A DNA stretch of 64,000 nucleotides from Tretioscincus oriximinensis (Eukaryota; Chordata; Lepidosauria; Squamata; Gymnophthalmidae). The position numbers and the translations under genes are program-made. Within the stretch, counting starts at the first letter, position 1, and every line of letters starts with the position of its first letter. The stretch spans positions 313,385-377,384 of the forward strand of contig JAJVDF010000490.1 of NCBI GenBank assembly GCA_022410635.1, in the 5' to 3' direction. Shown here one piece after another: positions 11,701 to 21,200 of the stretch. The notes beneath the pieces are model-generated. The model saw only the letters and a program-made list of their open reading frames with translations. It was not told the origin of the DNA and ran no database searches.

Positions 11701-14700
11701 CGACAAACGTTCATGTTCTTCTAAGCGTGGAGCTTTCTCCTTCTTTGTATGGTCGATGGTATATAGCCATCCAAGAATATATAGTGAAATGATCTAGTAC
11801 AATTTGTATCGTATAGAAATTACGAACATCTCTAGACTCTTCATGGATCATGATCTTGTCATGGTGGAGCGGAGGGGCTTGCATAAATGTTAGTCTAGTA
11901 GAAAGTCCAGCAAAGGGGCTAGTAGCACTTTGAGACTAAGAGGAGAAAAGTGGGTGGCCTAAGCTATTGTAGACACATCTACTTCTTCACTCCCTCAGCA
12001 TCTGAAGAAGTGTCTACGAAAGCTTATGCCACCCACCTTTCTCCTGTTAGTCTCAAAGTGCTACCAGCCCCTTTGCTGGTCAATGAAACTATGAGCGATG
12101 CTGTGCAAGGTCACAGTGAAGACCTCAGATGAAATATGGCCCAATGGAGTAGGAAATTGCAAGCCACTTTCATATGCTTGCCAAGAAAATTTCACAGAAA
12201 AGCTCTATAGGGAAAAACAATATATGGCACTGGAAGATCTCTGGTCAGATGATATATTACTGAGGATGAGTGAAGGAATTTGTGTAGTATGTATTTGTAC
12301 AAGGAGTGGCTTGTTACAGGTCTTAGGATGGACAAAATGTATTGTCATGAGTGCATGACATATGTATATAGTATTGTAAATAGGGTATTGCTGAATTGTA
12401 TGTTTTGGAGGGAAACCTCAAATGTTTAAATAGGTTTTGGAGGGAAACCTCTAATATGCAAATACAGCCAATCTGGGCTGAACGTTCAAGGTAGGAAAAA
12501 GGTGATTGGCCGATGACCTGTACAAATATAGCTGCTTTGACAACAGGCAANCACTGCAGACCTAACTCAGTTGCTCTCTACAGCTGAAATAAATCACTTT
12601 CAGAGCTTGAAATCACTGTCTGAGTGTTTATTCACCAGCAAGAGTCTCACAGGTAGTAGCGGAATTAGCTTAAAAGTTCAATCACAAGATCTGAAACAGC
12701 AGGATCAAAGAATTATTGGCTTTAACAAAATGAAGACCTACTGGAAGTGCACAATCATCTAACAGCAATCTCCTTGCCAGATTTTTATTCAGATCATCTG
12801 AGAGCTTAAAGAACCAGACAGGCAGGCAAACAGGGAACTGTTCACTTGTGCAGACAAGAGGTCAAGCCAGGTAATTGCACTCTTTGCGAATCAAGTAGGA
12901 TCAAGGCAAAAGTTTAGGCTGCTTTAAGGAAATACAGAGGAGATTGTCTGACAAGTCTAGTTCTTGCTAGTTCACACAGGACTAAAACCATTCTCATCCA
13001 GAACAGTCCTAAGGGCTACGTATCCCGATTTATCAGCAGAACTGTTTGGAAAGCGCTACAAACATTAACCCAGTCCAAGTCCAGATATTGGCACTTCAGC
13101 ACCTGATCCAGAACAAGGTAAATGCCAGGACCCCATTCTTGAACCTTATGCATATTTTGCAACACAGTTTCTACACCCACCCCAGTCCACTGCCTCCATA
13201 CCTGCTAGAGCGCTGGTGCTCCCATGAGCCCAACAGGAACCGCAGTACTGTGGGATATGCTGGTTACGTGTGGTGCTTGCAAAGTTGACTCCCTTTATGT
13301 TCCGCCAATCCCAGGCCTTGGGGAGTTCAGACGTCTTCAGGAATTCATGAGGTCGGAGATAAGTTCTTTTGGATGCAGGAGGTGAAGAGAGAGAATGAAT
13401 GAGCACTTTTTTAATTCTCTAAAACAGATGGAGAAATTCCTGCAGCTCTCTATACACACCCTGGCAAATACTGAATTTCCTTCTCAATAACGTTTTGCAA
13501 ATATGGGGTGGCCGGAGGGTTTTCAAAACTTGCTGTTGGATTTACTGGCCAGAGATAGATTTTACTTTTCCATACTTTAATAATCTTTCACAACAGCTGC
13601 CATCTTTATTTATATAGTCAGATGTGCTTACGCGTGGTAGAATTTTATTATGTTTATTCCTCATTTACATGTTTTCTACTGCCACCATTCAATAATAAAG
13701 CTATTATCAATTAGACGTGTCAACGAAAGCTTATGCCACCCACTTTTCTCCTGTTAGTCTCAAAGTGCTACTAGCCCCTTTGCTGGACTTTCTACTAGAC
13801 TAACATGGCTATTTCTCTGAATTTGTGTTGTTGTTATTGTTGAGTGATGCACACAACTGTGAGGACTAACAACTTTCCTGTCTCAGCTCACATGAGCCCA
13901 AGGACCCTGTTGTTCCTGGGGAAGCACATGGTCTATGGAACCACTGTGTTTCTAACCTTTGCTGGAACTCCCCTCTCCCAGATTACGGAGAAGAAGCATA
14001 GGAAACACAGAGAAAAGTATCCATCACATAGTTGCCACTTAGTAACTATTGAAAGGATTAGACAAATTCATGAATACCAGATGCAGTGGTGGGAGTNGTG
14101 CACGAATCGCGTACACTTTATTTGAAAAATCATCCTCATCTGGCCCCTGTATCCAGAAAGGGGCGAAAGTGACATCACAAATGATGTCACTTCCAGTCTG
14201 CTTCTGCAAAGGGTGCCCACCGTGATGTCAATTCCAGTCCTGCCCCTGCACACACGATGCCCCCCCCAACACGCAAGATTTTCCGGCTCTGGGCACAAGA
14301 TTGCTTGCCCAAATACTCCCAGCACTAGCCAGGTGTATCAATGGCTACTGGAATAGGCTCCTAGTTACCATCTTCATCCCCTAGCCTTTGATCAGATACA
14401 GTTGGTTTGCAGGAAGGGTGATTTATCCCTGTCCTCTGCCCCACAGATTTGTACACCAGAGGGGAAAAAAAGCTTACTTGTCAAATAGAGGTGAATAAAG
14501 CTATTGCCTCCATTTGACAAGCAGAGAGAAGGGCTTCCCCCACTCTTTGTACCCAAGCAAGGGTTTCCCAATTTAAAAAGGAGAGTAGAGAGGCAACATT
14601 CCCTGGCTTTGAAAGGAGTCAGCAGCTCCAGTAGCAGCTATATTGATTGATTGATCCTTTTATCCCATCCTTTATCTCAGGGTGGCTAACAATAAAAACA

Positions 14701-17700
14701 GATTTTTNAAAAAATGCCAACAGTGCCAGAAAGTGGGGCGGGGAACAAAGGCCAGGGCAACGTGATGAGTCTTCAATGATGTTTGAAAGAAGCCTAATGC
14801 ATCTGGGTAGNGGGGAGAGACTATTTCATTTTATGCGGGCTACTACTGAGAAAGCCCTGCCCTGGATTCAAACCCTCTTTATCACTGAGAATAGTGATTC
14901 AACCAGAAGAGCCTCCTGTAGATCGCAAAGCATACAGGCAAGCCAGTATAGAAAGAATTCCTTTCGACATTTGGGATCTGTTATAAGGTTAACACCTTGA
15001 ATTGGGGTCAGTGATAGATTGGCAGCCAATACAAAAGACTTTCCAAGCCATTCAACTCAATCTGATGCTTCAGTGACTTAATTCTGTATAAAGAAAACAT
15101 TGTCTCAGCGAATGCCACACTTTTCCTTTAGATTGAGATCACACTGACGGCACAGTTGTCAAGTGGCCGTTACATCCTCTCTTGGTTCTTAATGTGCCCA
15201 AAAGGTGCTGCATGGATTCAGCCTTTGAAGCAGAAAATCTCATACATGCAGGAATTAAGGATAAAAAAATCCTGCTCTATCTCTTGGAATTTGCTCAGGG
15301 AAAGTTCCAGAAATCCAATTTCTTTTAGGAGACACAATCTTGTGATATCAGAGAAACAGCCATGTTAGTCTTAGAAGAAAGTCTAGCAAGGGAGCTTGTA
15401 GCACTTGGAGACTAACAAGAGAAAGGCAGATGGCAGGAGCTTTCATAGACACGTCCTTCTTCTTCTTGTGATAAGATGGTGTCCAAATTTAGAGAGGAAA
15501 AGAGGGTTAGGGTGCTTGTGACAGGCATGGAAAGAAATCCTCACCAATGCCTCATTATTTCAGTGACGTGCTTGATTTTTTTGCCTTGTTGCTGTGCATT
15601 TGATACAACCACTTTTACTTGTGGCCCTTTGAATTTCTTGGCTATCTTGTCAGATCTGCTTTCTGACTGCTTTGCAAGAGAAAATCCTTTTATATAAACA
15701 GGATTCATCCACGAAAGGGTTACCCAGTTTAGGCCCCTCCAAACGAGCTGTTTAAATCCAGAATTTANCTTAAATCTGGAATAACCCAATTACCCATCTG
15801 TCCACAGCCTTTCTGTATCACCACAGCAAGGAGCTGACATACCCACTGGGAATTCCACTCCACTGCATGACCGAGAACCGGTGTGCACAGTCTCCCAGTG
15901 AGTTGCTCTTCCTCCTCCTCTCATACATCTTAGCTCCAGTGTGCATGTCTTGCCTTAAATCTTGGCTTAATGCTCCCTTTCCTGCTTGTTCCTGCATGCA
16001 TATGCTATTTTTTCAGGGAAAGGGAGAAGCCCCCTTCAATAGCAAGCTGTAACTACTGACAGGAAAATCTGGGGCAACCAGGCTTCTTAACAGATGGTCT
16101 GCTGAAACTGCATGAGCATGTGTGGTGGATCACCTTGGTGCAACTTCCAGAGTTGCAGAAATATTTTGTCTAGATGAGGCCTCGGTTTCAACGTGAAGAA
16201 TTCTAAATAGTAGGATCTGGCAAATAGTGACTACTGCCTACCTTCTGCACCCTGCTGAAACCAGTATATGTACTGCATTGAACTCATTGTTGCTTAATAA
16301 GGAAATGCAAATTTCAGATATGGTATGTAAATACAGTATGTATACAAATCTTCTGTATGCATTAATCGCCGTTTATTGCAGAATTAGGAGGAAATTCCTC
16401 CATGGACAACTGCAAGGGAAGGAGCAGGTGTTGGCTTATCAGTTCATTCTCTCCTCCCGCCACTGCATGGATATATACACTGCTTCATGGCAGATATAGA
16501 ATCTTCAAAAAGGTCAGCAAAAAACTACAATGTGAGAAAGTTTCTTTATATAAGAAACATCTATTTTACCTNTGATACTGTGTAATTGTACTGGCTGTAG
16601 CACAATAGCAGTTGGTTTGCTCCCAGCATCTCTGTGGAAGCTGCAAATAGAAAACTACTTCTGTATCTATGCCAAGAAAATTTGGTGCTCCCNAAAATCA
16701 AGAACACGAGTAGATACCTTGTTTTTGCTCAAGGATCTGAGAAGTGCCTAGAGGTGGAATCCAGAATCATCAGGTCCATCAGCTAGTTTTAGACTTCCTG
16801 CAAACCTTGCCACCTCCTGTGGCAATCTGTATCTCCTTCCTCGTAGTTTCATCCTGTTGCTTTTAGCCCTTCAATTTGCCAATGAGGATAGGGCTGATCC
16901 CTCTGCTCTATGCCAGCCCTTCACGTATTTCTAGACAGCTGCCATGTCTTCTCTCAGTCTCATCTTTTGCAAACTAAACAGCCCTATATCCTTTATCCGT
17001 TCATCAAAGGACATGGTTTCCAGAACACCCACCATCTCTGTAACTCTCCTTTGAACTTGCTCCAGTTTATCAATGTTCTTTTTAAATTGGGGTGCTCAGA
17101 ATTGAACACGATATGCCAGATGTGTTTACCTCTGATCGAAGTAAAGAGGAATAATTACTTGTGTGATGAGATAGCAGCAAAAGCTATGTGCGCCGCCCTG
17201 TGGTTGGCTGCCCTGAGAGCTTCGGGTATAGGGCAGGATACAAGTACAAATAAATAAATAAATAAACGAAGATTAATAAATTCCAGGATTGTGTTTGCCT
17301 TTTTTGCAGCTGCTTCACATTGTTACCTCTTGTTTAGTCTGCGATTTATCAATTCACGCATGGTTTCCAGACCAAATCTTTAGCAAGTTCCTATAGACTT
17401 TTCCTAATGTTTCATACCGCAGTTGCCTAAAACGTCCACTACTACCTAAGTATGAAGCACTGTGGTGTAGTGGCTAGTGGCTGGNTATATTCTTTTGACT
17501 TCTAGTGATTCCATGGGCAAAAATACAGTTTATCCACTGGCATTCTGTGGGAAAGGAATTGGTAACATTTTAGATGCCTTCTAGTCCATATATGCTCCAT
17601 TTTATTCCAGCTGTTTCCAAACTGTGTTCTACAAAAGCCTCACAAAGCAAAAAAGGTTTTTTAAAAAACCCAACTTTTGAAAGGATTTAAAAAATAAAAC

Positions 17701-19793
17701 AAAGATAATAAATAATTGTTTTTCATTGCAAAACCAACTTTCCATGTCAGAAGACATTTAACCTCAGCACATATCAGCTTCTTCTTTTCTGTGAGCCAGC
17801 AATTCTCCCCACAAACTCAGAGGGCTAAAATTAGATTAGGTTTACCAGAAAAAAGGAAGAAAGAAATACTGTATTTTTAAATAGGTGTATCAAGGAGGAA
17901 CTTTTAGCAGGTGCAACTTGTAATACAGCATCTGTAGGAATTTCCTCTTCTACACATGTCCTGTTTATTTTCTGGTAGCCCTACATTATGGTTCCAGAAA
18001 AAAATGTGTCTTCTGAGGGGTTTCCATTTTCAGAAAAGTTGAGAACAACAATTGTTCAAAGGCTTTAACAATGTAAAACCTCTTAATCTACTCTACAGGG
18101 TTGTTGTGCAAAATAAAATGTTGCTGAGAATAAGGAGCAGCATCCATAATAAAATTCCAACAATAACAACATTCAAGATGGGATTCCTGCTCCATAGAAC
18201 AAAGAGCTCCCCAAACTTCCAAAATCTTTTTTTTTTGCAAAGAGCCTTATTCCAGAATATATTCAGGATACCAGCTTTTTGAAAGTAAGAATTGCAACAA
18301 ATTGCAACTGACTGCAACTAGGTAAATGGGAACCACCACAGCCTGGTGGGGAAGACATAATGTGAGCCTTCGGGCAAAAAGTAATTTTGTAAGCTGCTTT
18401 GAGTCCCTTCATGTGAGACAAGCGGCGTATAAAAACCCAGTTCTTCTTCTTCTTCTACTCAGAAATATAATCAGGAATTCTCAGTGAAGAAGGGGCTTCA
18501 AGTCTTTATAAAGGGGTTTTAAGTCTATTCCAAGACATAGCTTAATACAAGGTTGCTTGGGGACAAGACTCCCATTTTTCAAAAGGAACCCATTATAGAC
18601 GGGTCCCCCAGTCACCTTCTTGTAAGCAGAAAAAATGTTTCCTATGGGTGGCACTGGTTTCAGATTGGCTAAAGTGGTTTCCTCCATCCCAAGGCCAGCT
18701 GTGGTGTAGAATGGGAANTGTAGTCCACAGGGCATGGCCCCACCAGTCTCAGGGGACAGTACAAGTATCTCGTACTGACNTATGAGATAACATCCGAGAT
18801 CACATAGAGGGGATCTCGAGAAAGCGACAACATTTTGATGTTACTTCCGACATTTAGTTCCAGGAAATGGTGCTCCCGGAGTGACGACACTTCCTGTCAC
18901 ACCCAGGAAGTGACATCGCAAAAATCCCGCGCACAATTTGCATGCACGATAAACACAACTCCTCTGAGATTTTTGGACTCCTGGACAGATATTTTGGTTC
19001 CGGGAACACCCATCATCGGGCCCCATGCAAGCTGGACGGAACAGGGTTTTGGAACTACACTTTCCCACGAAAGCAGGCAGAAATATAATTTAAAACCGCA
19101 AACAAGAAACAAAAATTCTGTCAGGAAGCAGAGAACCGGGAAGCTGGCAGTTTACATCCGGCACTCCCCATCTATATCTTGGGACACGGACTGCCCATCC
19201 ACATGCCAATGTAGACGGGGTGGCCAACATAAACAATAAGAAACTACCAGCAGCATCCTGTTTCTCTACTCCCTGACATTCCCTTTTCCTGTTCTATGAT
19301 TGTAAGTTGTATTTCTGCCTGCTTTTTTATGCCGTTTTTTTTTTTCCCCACGCTGAAGGTGCTCAGTGAGAGGATACATCTCGGGACAGAGCTTGGCCAT
19401 CCACATGCCAGTATAGACTATGGCAGGCCCCATTCGGGGCCTGCCATAGTCTACACTAGCATGTGGTTGGCAGACTCTTACTCCGAGGTATAGCCCAGGA
19501 TCAGGATCCGTGTGGACGCGGCCTAAGGCTCCGTGGGGTCCGGGCCACAGGCGGCGGAGGGAAGCACCCAGTGCGGGCGGAGAGAGCCAAGCAAGCGGCG
19601 CCCTGCCCGCTCCTACCTACCTGCGCGCGGGAGGCCTCTTGTCGAGCGGCCGGTGGCAGCTTTGCCCTTCCCTGAAGTAGAGGCCGGNCGCCGCCGCCGG
19701 GGGAGCCCAGGAGGCCGCTAGGAGCAGCGGCAGCAGCAGCGGCAGCGCCGCCCGCAGGAACGTGGAGTCTTCGGAGCGGCGCAGCGGCGGCAT
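5640..19793 (-). CDS. CTSZ: Cathepsin Z (cathepsin X), complete six-exon coding region
   Basis: Lysosomal papain-family (C1) cysteine carboxypeptidase. I assembled the CDS from complement exons 19621-19793, 13202-13365, 11330-11509, 9161-9311, 7325-7487 and 5640-5753. Every junction has GT/AG and the phases join exactly, giving 945 nt and 314 residues (human 303). Residues 1-36 form a Leu-rich signal peptide. A very short propeptide with one Cys (Cys46, motif [10 protein letters not shown]) follows, and the mature enzyme should begin near Leu72. The cathepsin-X mini-loop motif HIP is at 94-96, catalytic Cys102 is in CGSCWAH, catalytic His251 in [10 protein letters not shown] and Asn271 in RNSWGEPW. 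An N-glycosylation sequon NYT is at 194-196. The human propeptide RGD is absent. All catalytic residues are intact, so it should be functional. It lies head-to-head with TUBB1, as in human. Confidence 0.97.
7325..7487 (-). CDS. CTSZ: CTSZ coding exon 5 (catalytic His and Asn)
   Basis: The acceptor is gaatag before 7487 and the donor is tgg/gtaagc. 163 nt ending in phase 0. It encodes [16 protein letters not shown], then the catalytic His in [11 protein letters not shown] and the catalytic Asn in [10 protein letters not shown]. Confidence 0.97.
8725..9112 (+). mobile_element. L2-like LINE 3' ORF fragment
   Basis: The plus-strand translation contains ELHWLPIRC, a [18 protein letters not shown] stretch and a TSLTRP end. 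These are hallmarks of the C terminus of L2/CR1-group reverse transcriptase ORFs, with stops. It ends about 50 bp from the donor of CTSZ exon 4. Confidence 0.78.
9161..9311 (-). CDS. CTSZ: CTSZ coding exon 4
   Basis: The acceptor is ttgatttttcag and the donor is cag/gtaaca. 151 nt. It encodes the ECGTC cysteine cluster, the sequon in [12 protein letters not shown], and [12 protein letters not shown]. An L2-like LINE fragment ends about 50 bp downstream of its donor. Confidence 0.97.
9312..11329 (-). other. CTSZ: CTSZ intron 3
   Basis: 2.0 kb with a minus-oriented LINE tail at 9612-9966. From 10.0 to 11.3 kb nothing beyond AT-rich sequence and short low-complexity runs is recognisable. Confidence 0.75.
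9612..9966 (-). mobile_element. LINE-derived 3' tail, minus orientation
   Basis: It starts with a TTTATTTA-rich end and a ccctatacctagaaatctcag block. A body with ctatcactgagaaggcc and agagcctcctcagaaatctt follows. The same consensus occurs at 14645-15040, 32733-33045 and 38511-38985. Family not resolved by eye (L2-group likely). Confidence 0.65.
11330..11509 (-). CDS. CTSZ: CTSZ coding exon 3
   Basis: The acceptor is ttttttctcag and the donor is aaa/gtgaga. The 180 nt join in phase to exons 2 and 4. It encodes [13 protein letters not shown] followed by a Cys-rich block ending [16 protein letters not shown], nearly identical to other vertebrate cathepsin Z proteins. Confidence 0.97.
11907..12079. 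mobile_element. Foldback element, family C
   Basis: The left arm starts CCAGCAAAGGGGCTAGTAGC and the right arm is its inverted copy ending GCCCCTTTGCTGG. The arms are about 65 bp with a spacer of about 45 bp. The same block recurs singly or folded at 13711, 15345, 20945, 26344 and 47610. No ORF. Confidence 0.7.
12355..12652 (+). mobile_element. LTR-like block in CTSZ intron 2
   Basis: A 32-bp tandem duplication (GTTTTGGAGGGAAACCTC at about 12402 and 12434) is followed by a TATA-like aaatata, an AATAAA at 12588-12593 and an end in gtctcaca. This arrangement resembles U3-R-U5 of a solo LTR. I did not find a clean target duplication, so the limits are approximate and the call tentative. Confidence 0.4.
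13202..13365 (-). CDS. CTSZ: CTSZ coding exon 2 (active-site Cys)
   Basis: The acceptor is a pyrimidine-rich tract ending aaaag before 13365 and the donor follows 13202 (cag/gtatgg). The first base completes an Arg codon begun in exon 1. It encodes the mature N terminus (LPKAWDWRN) and the active-site block [14 protein letters not shown] with the HIP insertion that defines cathepsin X. 164 nt, ending in phase 1. Confidence 0.97.
13711..13818 (+). repeat. Foldback family C, single arm
   Basis: It contains CGAAAGCTTATGCCACCCAC, then TTAGTCTCAAAGTGCTAC and an end gctatttctctgaa. Same family as 11907-12079, here as one arm only. Confidence 0.65.
14645..15040 (-). mobile_element. LINE-derived 3' tail, minus orientation
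   Basis: It shares the tatctcagggtggc end, the tactactgagaaagccctgcc block and the accttgaattggggtcag block with 9612-9966 and 32733-33045. Degraded. Confidence 0.6.
15345..15470 (-). repeat. Foldback family C, single arm
   Basis: Reverse-oriented copy with gagaaacagccatgttagtc and gcacttggagactaacaaga. Diverged from the other copies. Confidence 0.55.
16735..17158 (-). mobile_element. CR1 LINE 3' UTR fragment
   Basis: The antisense strand reads like the classic amniote CR1 3' region: ggacatggtttccag, ctctcctttgaacttgctcc and ggggtgctcagaattgaaca occur in the expected order. The degree of decay suggests an old copy. Confidence 0.7.
17186..17275 (+). repeat. CORE-SINE/LINE 3' tail
   Basis: gccgccctgtggttggctgccctgag-like sequence is followed by cttcgggtatagggc and a (AAAT)n tail. 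It matches the 3' end of the CORE-SINEs elsewhere in the window. Confidence 0.6.
18276..18457 (+). mobile_element. tRNA-derived SINE, 5'-truncated
   Basis: It contains the body shared with 22688-22993 (attgcaactgactgcaac, cacagcctggtggggaaga, aagctgctttgagtccctt) and ends in a (TTC)n tail. The tRNA-like head is missing. Confidence 0.72.
19375..19527. mobile_element. Foldback element, family B, in CTSZ intron 1
   Basis: It holds a perfect 18-bp inverted repeat, TAGACTATGGCAGGCCCC (19414-19431) and its complement (19436-19453), with a 4-nt loop. Less perfect flanking arms run out to a right end of tatagcccaggatcagg and gtgtggacgcggcc. Related copies are at 20783, 21072, 38692 and 47865. It lies only about 100-250 bp downstream of the CTSZ exon 1 donor. 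Confidence 0.72.
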
Positions 19794-20280
19794 GTTGGCC
19801 CTGGAGCTTCGTCGTGCGGCTGAGAGACCGGAGGAGGGTCGGAGGCGGCCGGAGGATCAGCTGCCGTGTTTGTCACCGGCGGCGCCTTGATAAGGAGATG
19901 CCCNCGCGGGTGCGGAGGGCGCCTGAGTCAGCGCGGCCTGGAATGAGGGCGGCCTCCCATCTGAGGCGGCCCGGGGAGGAGGAAGAGGAGGAGAGGGAGG
20001 GAGCAGCGGCCCACGCGATCCCCACGGTTGGACCTGGTCCCGCTCGTCCGGGCCGGCGGCGGCTGTGGTTGCTGAGGGAGACAAGGCCGCAGGCATCCGC
20101 AGCGCCGCCGGGGGAGACGAGGCCTCCTCCTCCTCGGCCCTCAGCAGGTGCCTCCGCCTGGCAGGGACGGTGGTGGGGAGGAGGCCCGTTCCCTGCCGTA
20201 GGGGCACCAGGGGATGGCTGGGCAGCAGCAGCAAAGGCCGCAGGCACTTCTCCCATCGCCAGCATTTTTTCTTGCCGTAC
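19500..20280 (-). promoter_or_regulatory. CTSZ: CpG-rich promoter/5' region of CTSZ
   Basis: About 780 bp are dense in CpG and GC boxes, in sharp contrast with the AT-rich surroundings. They contain CTSZ exon 1 and its presumed 5' UTR (above 19793). No TATA box is evident, as expected for a housekeeping lysosomal gene. Long open frames here on both strands are GC-rich by-products. A palindromic ATGT/ATAC microsatellite bounds the upstream edge. Confidence 0.7.
19621..19793 (-). CDS. CTSZ: CTSZ coding exon 1 (signal peptide and propeptide)
   Basis: The ATG is at 19793-19791 and the donor follows 19621 (cag/gtaggtagg). It encodes 57 codons plus 2 nt (phase 2). The product starts MPPLRRSED, continues with a hydrophobic run of Leu/Ala typical of a signal peptide, and then the cathepsin X propeptide motif [10 protein letters not shown]. 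One codon contains an N (residue 36). The exon sits inside the CpG-rich island. I chose this ATG because it is the only one in frame before the signal sequence and it gives a normal-length leader. Confidence 0.95.
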
Positions 20281-20300
20281 AATTAAGTTTTTAAATGTCT

Positions 20301-20424
20301 ATGTATGTATGTATGTATGTATGTATGTATGTATGTATGTATGTATGTATGTATGTATGTATTTATACATACATACATACATACATACATACATACATAC
20401 ATACATACATACATACATACATAC
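20301..20424. repeat. Self-complementary (ATGT)n/(ATAC)n microsatellite
   Basis: About 57 bp of ATGT repeats switch at 20358-20366 to about 58 bp of ATAC repeats. The two halves are reverse complements, so the whole tract can fold into a hairpin or cruciform. A SINE-tail remnant (cgccctatacccgaaggtct) follows at 20428, suggesting growth from a SINE 3' tail. It lies upstream of the CTSZ promoter. Confidence 0.9.
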
Positions 20425-20543
20425 TTATACCCCGCCCTATACCCGAAGGTCTCAGGGCGGCAAAAACAGTAAAACATCAATACAAAAGTTTTAAAAAAAG
20501 TATAAAACAATATTAAAAGTAGGGATAGAGATGGCATTTTTGT

Positions 20544-20759
20544 GGGGATGACCCCCCCTTTTGGGGGTGGGTGGGTTGAAAACCCGTTTTGGGGGTGCCT
20601 CCCGGTATTTTCTGAGGGGAAAAAAATTAACAAACCAAAAAAAAAATTCGAAAAAAAATCTTTTTTTGAAAGAAAAATTCCTCAGAAAAAACTGGGAGGC
20701 ACCCCCAAAACCGGGTTTTCAACACACACACCCCAAAAAAGGGGTCATCTGGTCAGCCT
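20544..20759. mobile_element. Foldback element, family A (copy 2)
   Basis: The right end CATCTGGTCAGCCT and the arms (gggggtgcctcccggt and its complement) match copy 1. The terminal TAGGCTGACC of the left arm is missing. The centre is A/T-rich. Confidence 0.8.
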
Positions 20760-20782
20760 GTGCCAACGAGTCCTCATAGCTG

Positions 20783-20930
20783 ACTTTTGGTTGGCTGTGG
20801 CTGATTCCACACGGNGCCTTACCCTGCGCTGCCCCTCTTCGGAATAGGAGCCTGCCAACCACATGCCAGTGCAGATTATCAGAGTTATCATGCAGGGTCC
20901 CCTCCTGAGATACAGCACAGAATTAGGCTT
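20783..20930. repeat. Foldback family B, diverged copy
   Basis: ttccacacggngccttac at the left and cctgagatacagcacagaattagg at the right are the two ends of the family B consensus. The middle carries accacatgccagtgcag. Confidence 0.5.
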
Positions 20931-20944
20931 GGTTACTCTGGGTC

Positions 20945-21068
20945 TAGAAAATCTAGCATGGGGGCCTTGCAGCACTTTAGGGACTAACAAGAAAAAGGCA
21001 GGTGNCAGGTGTGAGCTGGTAGGTTTCAGCTTTCAAGCTCATGCCACAGACCACTTACCTTTTGCTTG
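20945..21068. repeat. Foldback family C, diverged copy
   Basis: It contains gcagcactttagggactaaca and an inverted counterpart caagctcatgccac. Weakly folded. Confidence 0.45.
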
Positions 21069-21071
21069 TTA

Positions 21072-21189
21072 GGCCCCATTCACACGGAGCCTTATTCTGG
21101 GTCACATCTTGGGACAGAGCTTGGCCATCCACATGCCAGTAAAGACTGTGGCAGGCCCCNAGGATAGCGCTTCGTGTGGATGCAGCCTA
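21072..21189. repeat. Foldback family B, copy
   Basis: The left end is ggccccattcacacggagcc. It continues with ttattctgggtcacatcttg and ends cttcgtgtggatgcagccta. Partly deleted in the centre. Confidence 0.6.
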
Positions 21190-21200
21190 TGACTCTAAAA

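Larger units (their letters stand above)
11510..13201 (-). other. CTSZ: CTSZ intron 2
   Basis: 1.7 kb containing a foldback-family C element (11907-12079) and an LTR-like block at about 12355-12652. The remainder, 12.65-13.2 kb, is unassigned. Confidence 0.8.
13366..19620 (-). other. CTSZ: CTSZ intron 1
   Basis: This 6.2 kb intron holds mostly degraded repeats: a foldback-family C arm near 13.7 kb, an L2-like LINE tail at 14.6-15.0 kb, another family C copy at 15.3-15.5 kb, a CR1 fragment at 16.7-17.2 kb, SINE fragments at 17.2 and 18.3 kb, and a family B hairpin at 19.4 kb. No additional exon was recognised. The stretches 15.5-16.7 and 17.3-18.3 kb show nothing I can name. Confidence 0.8.

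Noticed and set aside
19814..20494. 226-codon plus-strand open frame through the CTSZ promoter island
   Set aside because: It runs antisense to the CTSZ 5' region, is Arg/Gly/Pro-rich as expected from GC-rich DNA, and ends in the ATGT microsatellite. No domain.
20295..20516. Repetitive YVCM/YIHT peptide frames
   Set aside because: Translation of the ATGT/ATAC repeat.
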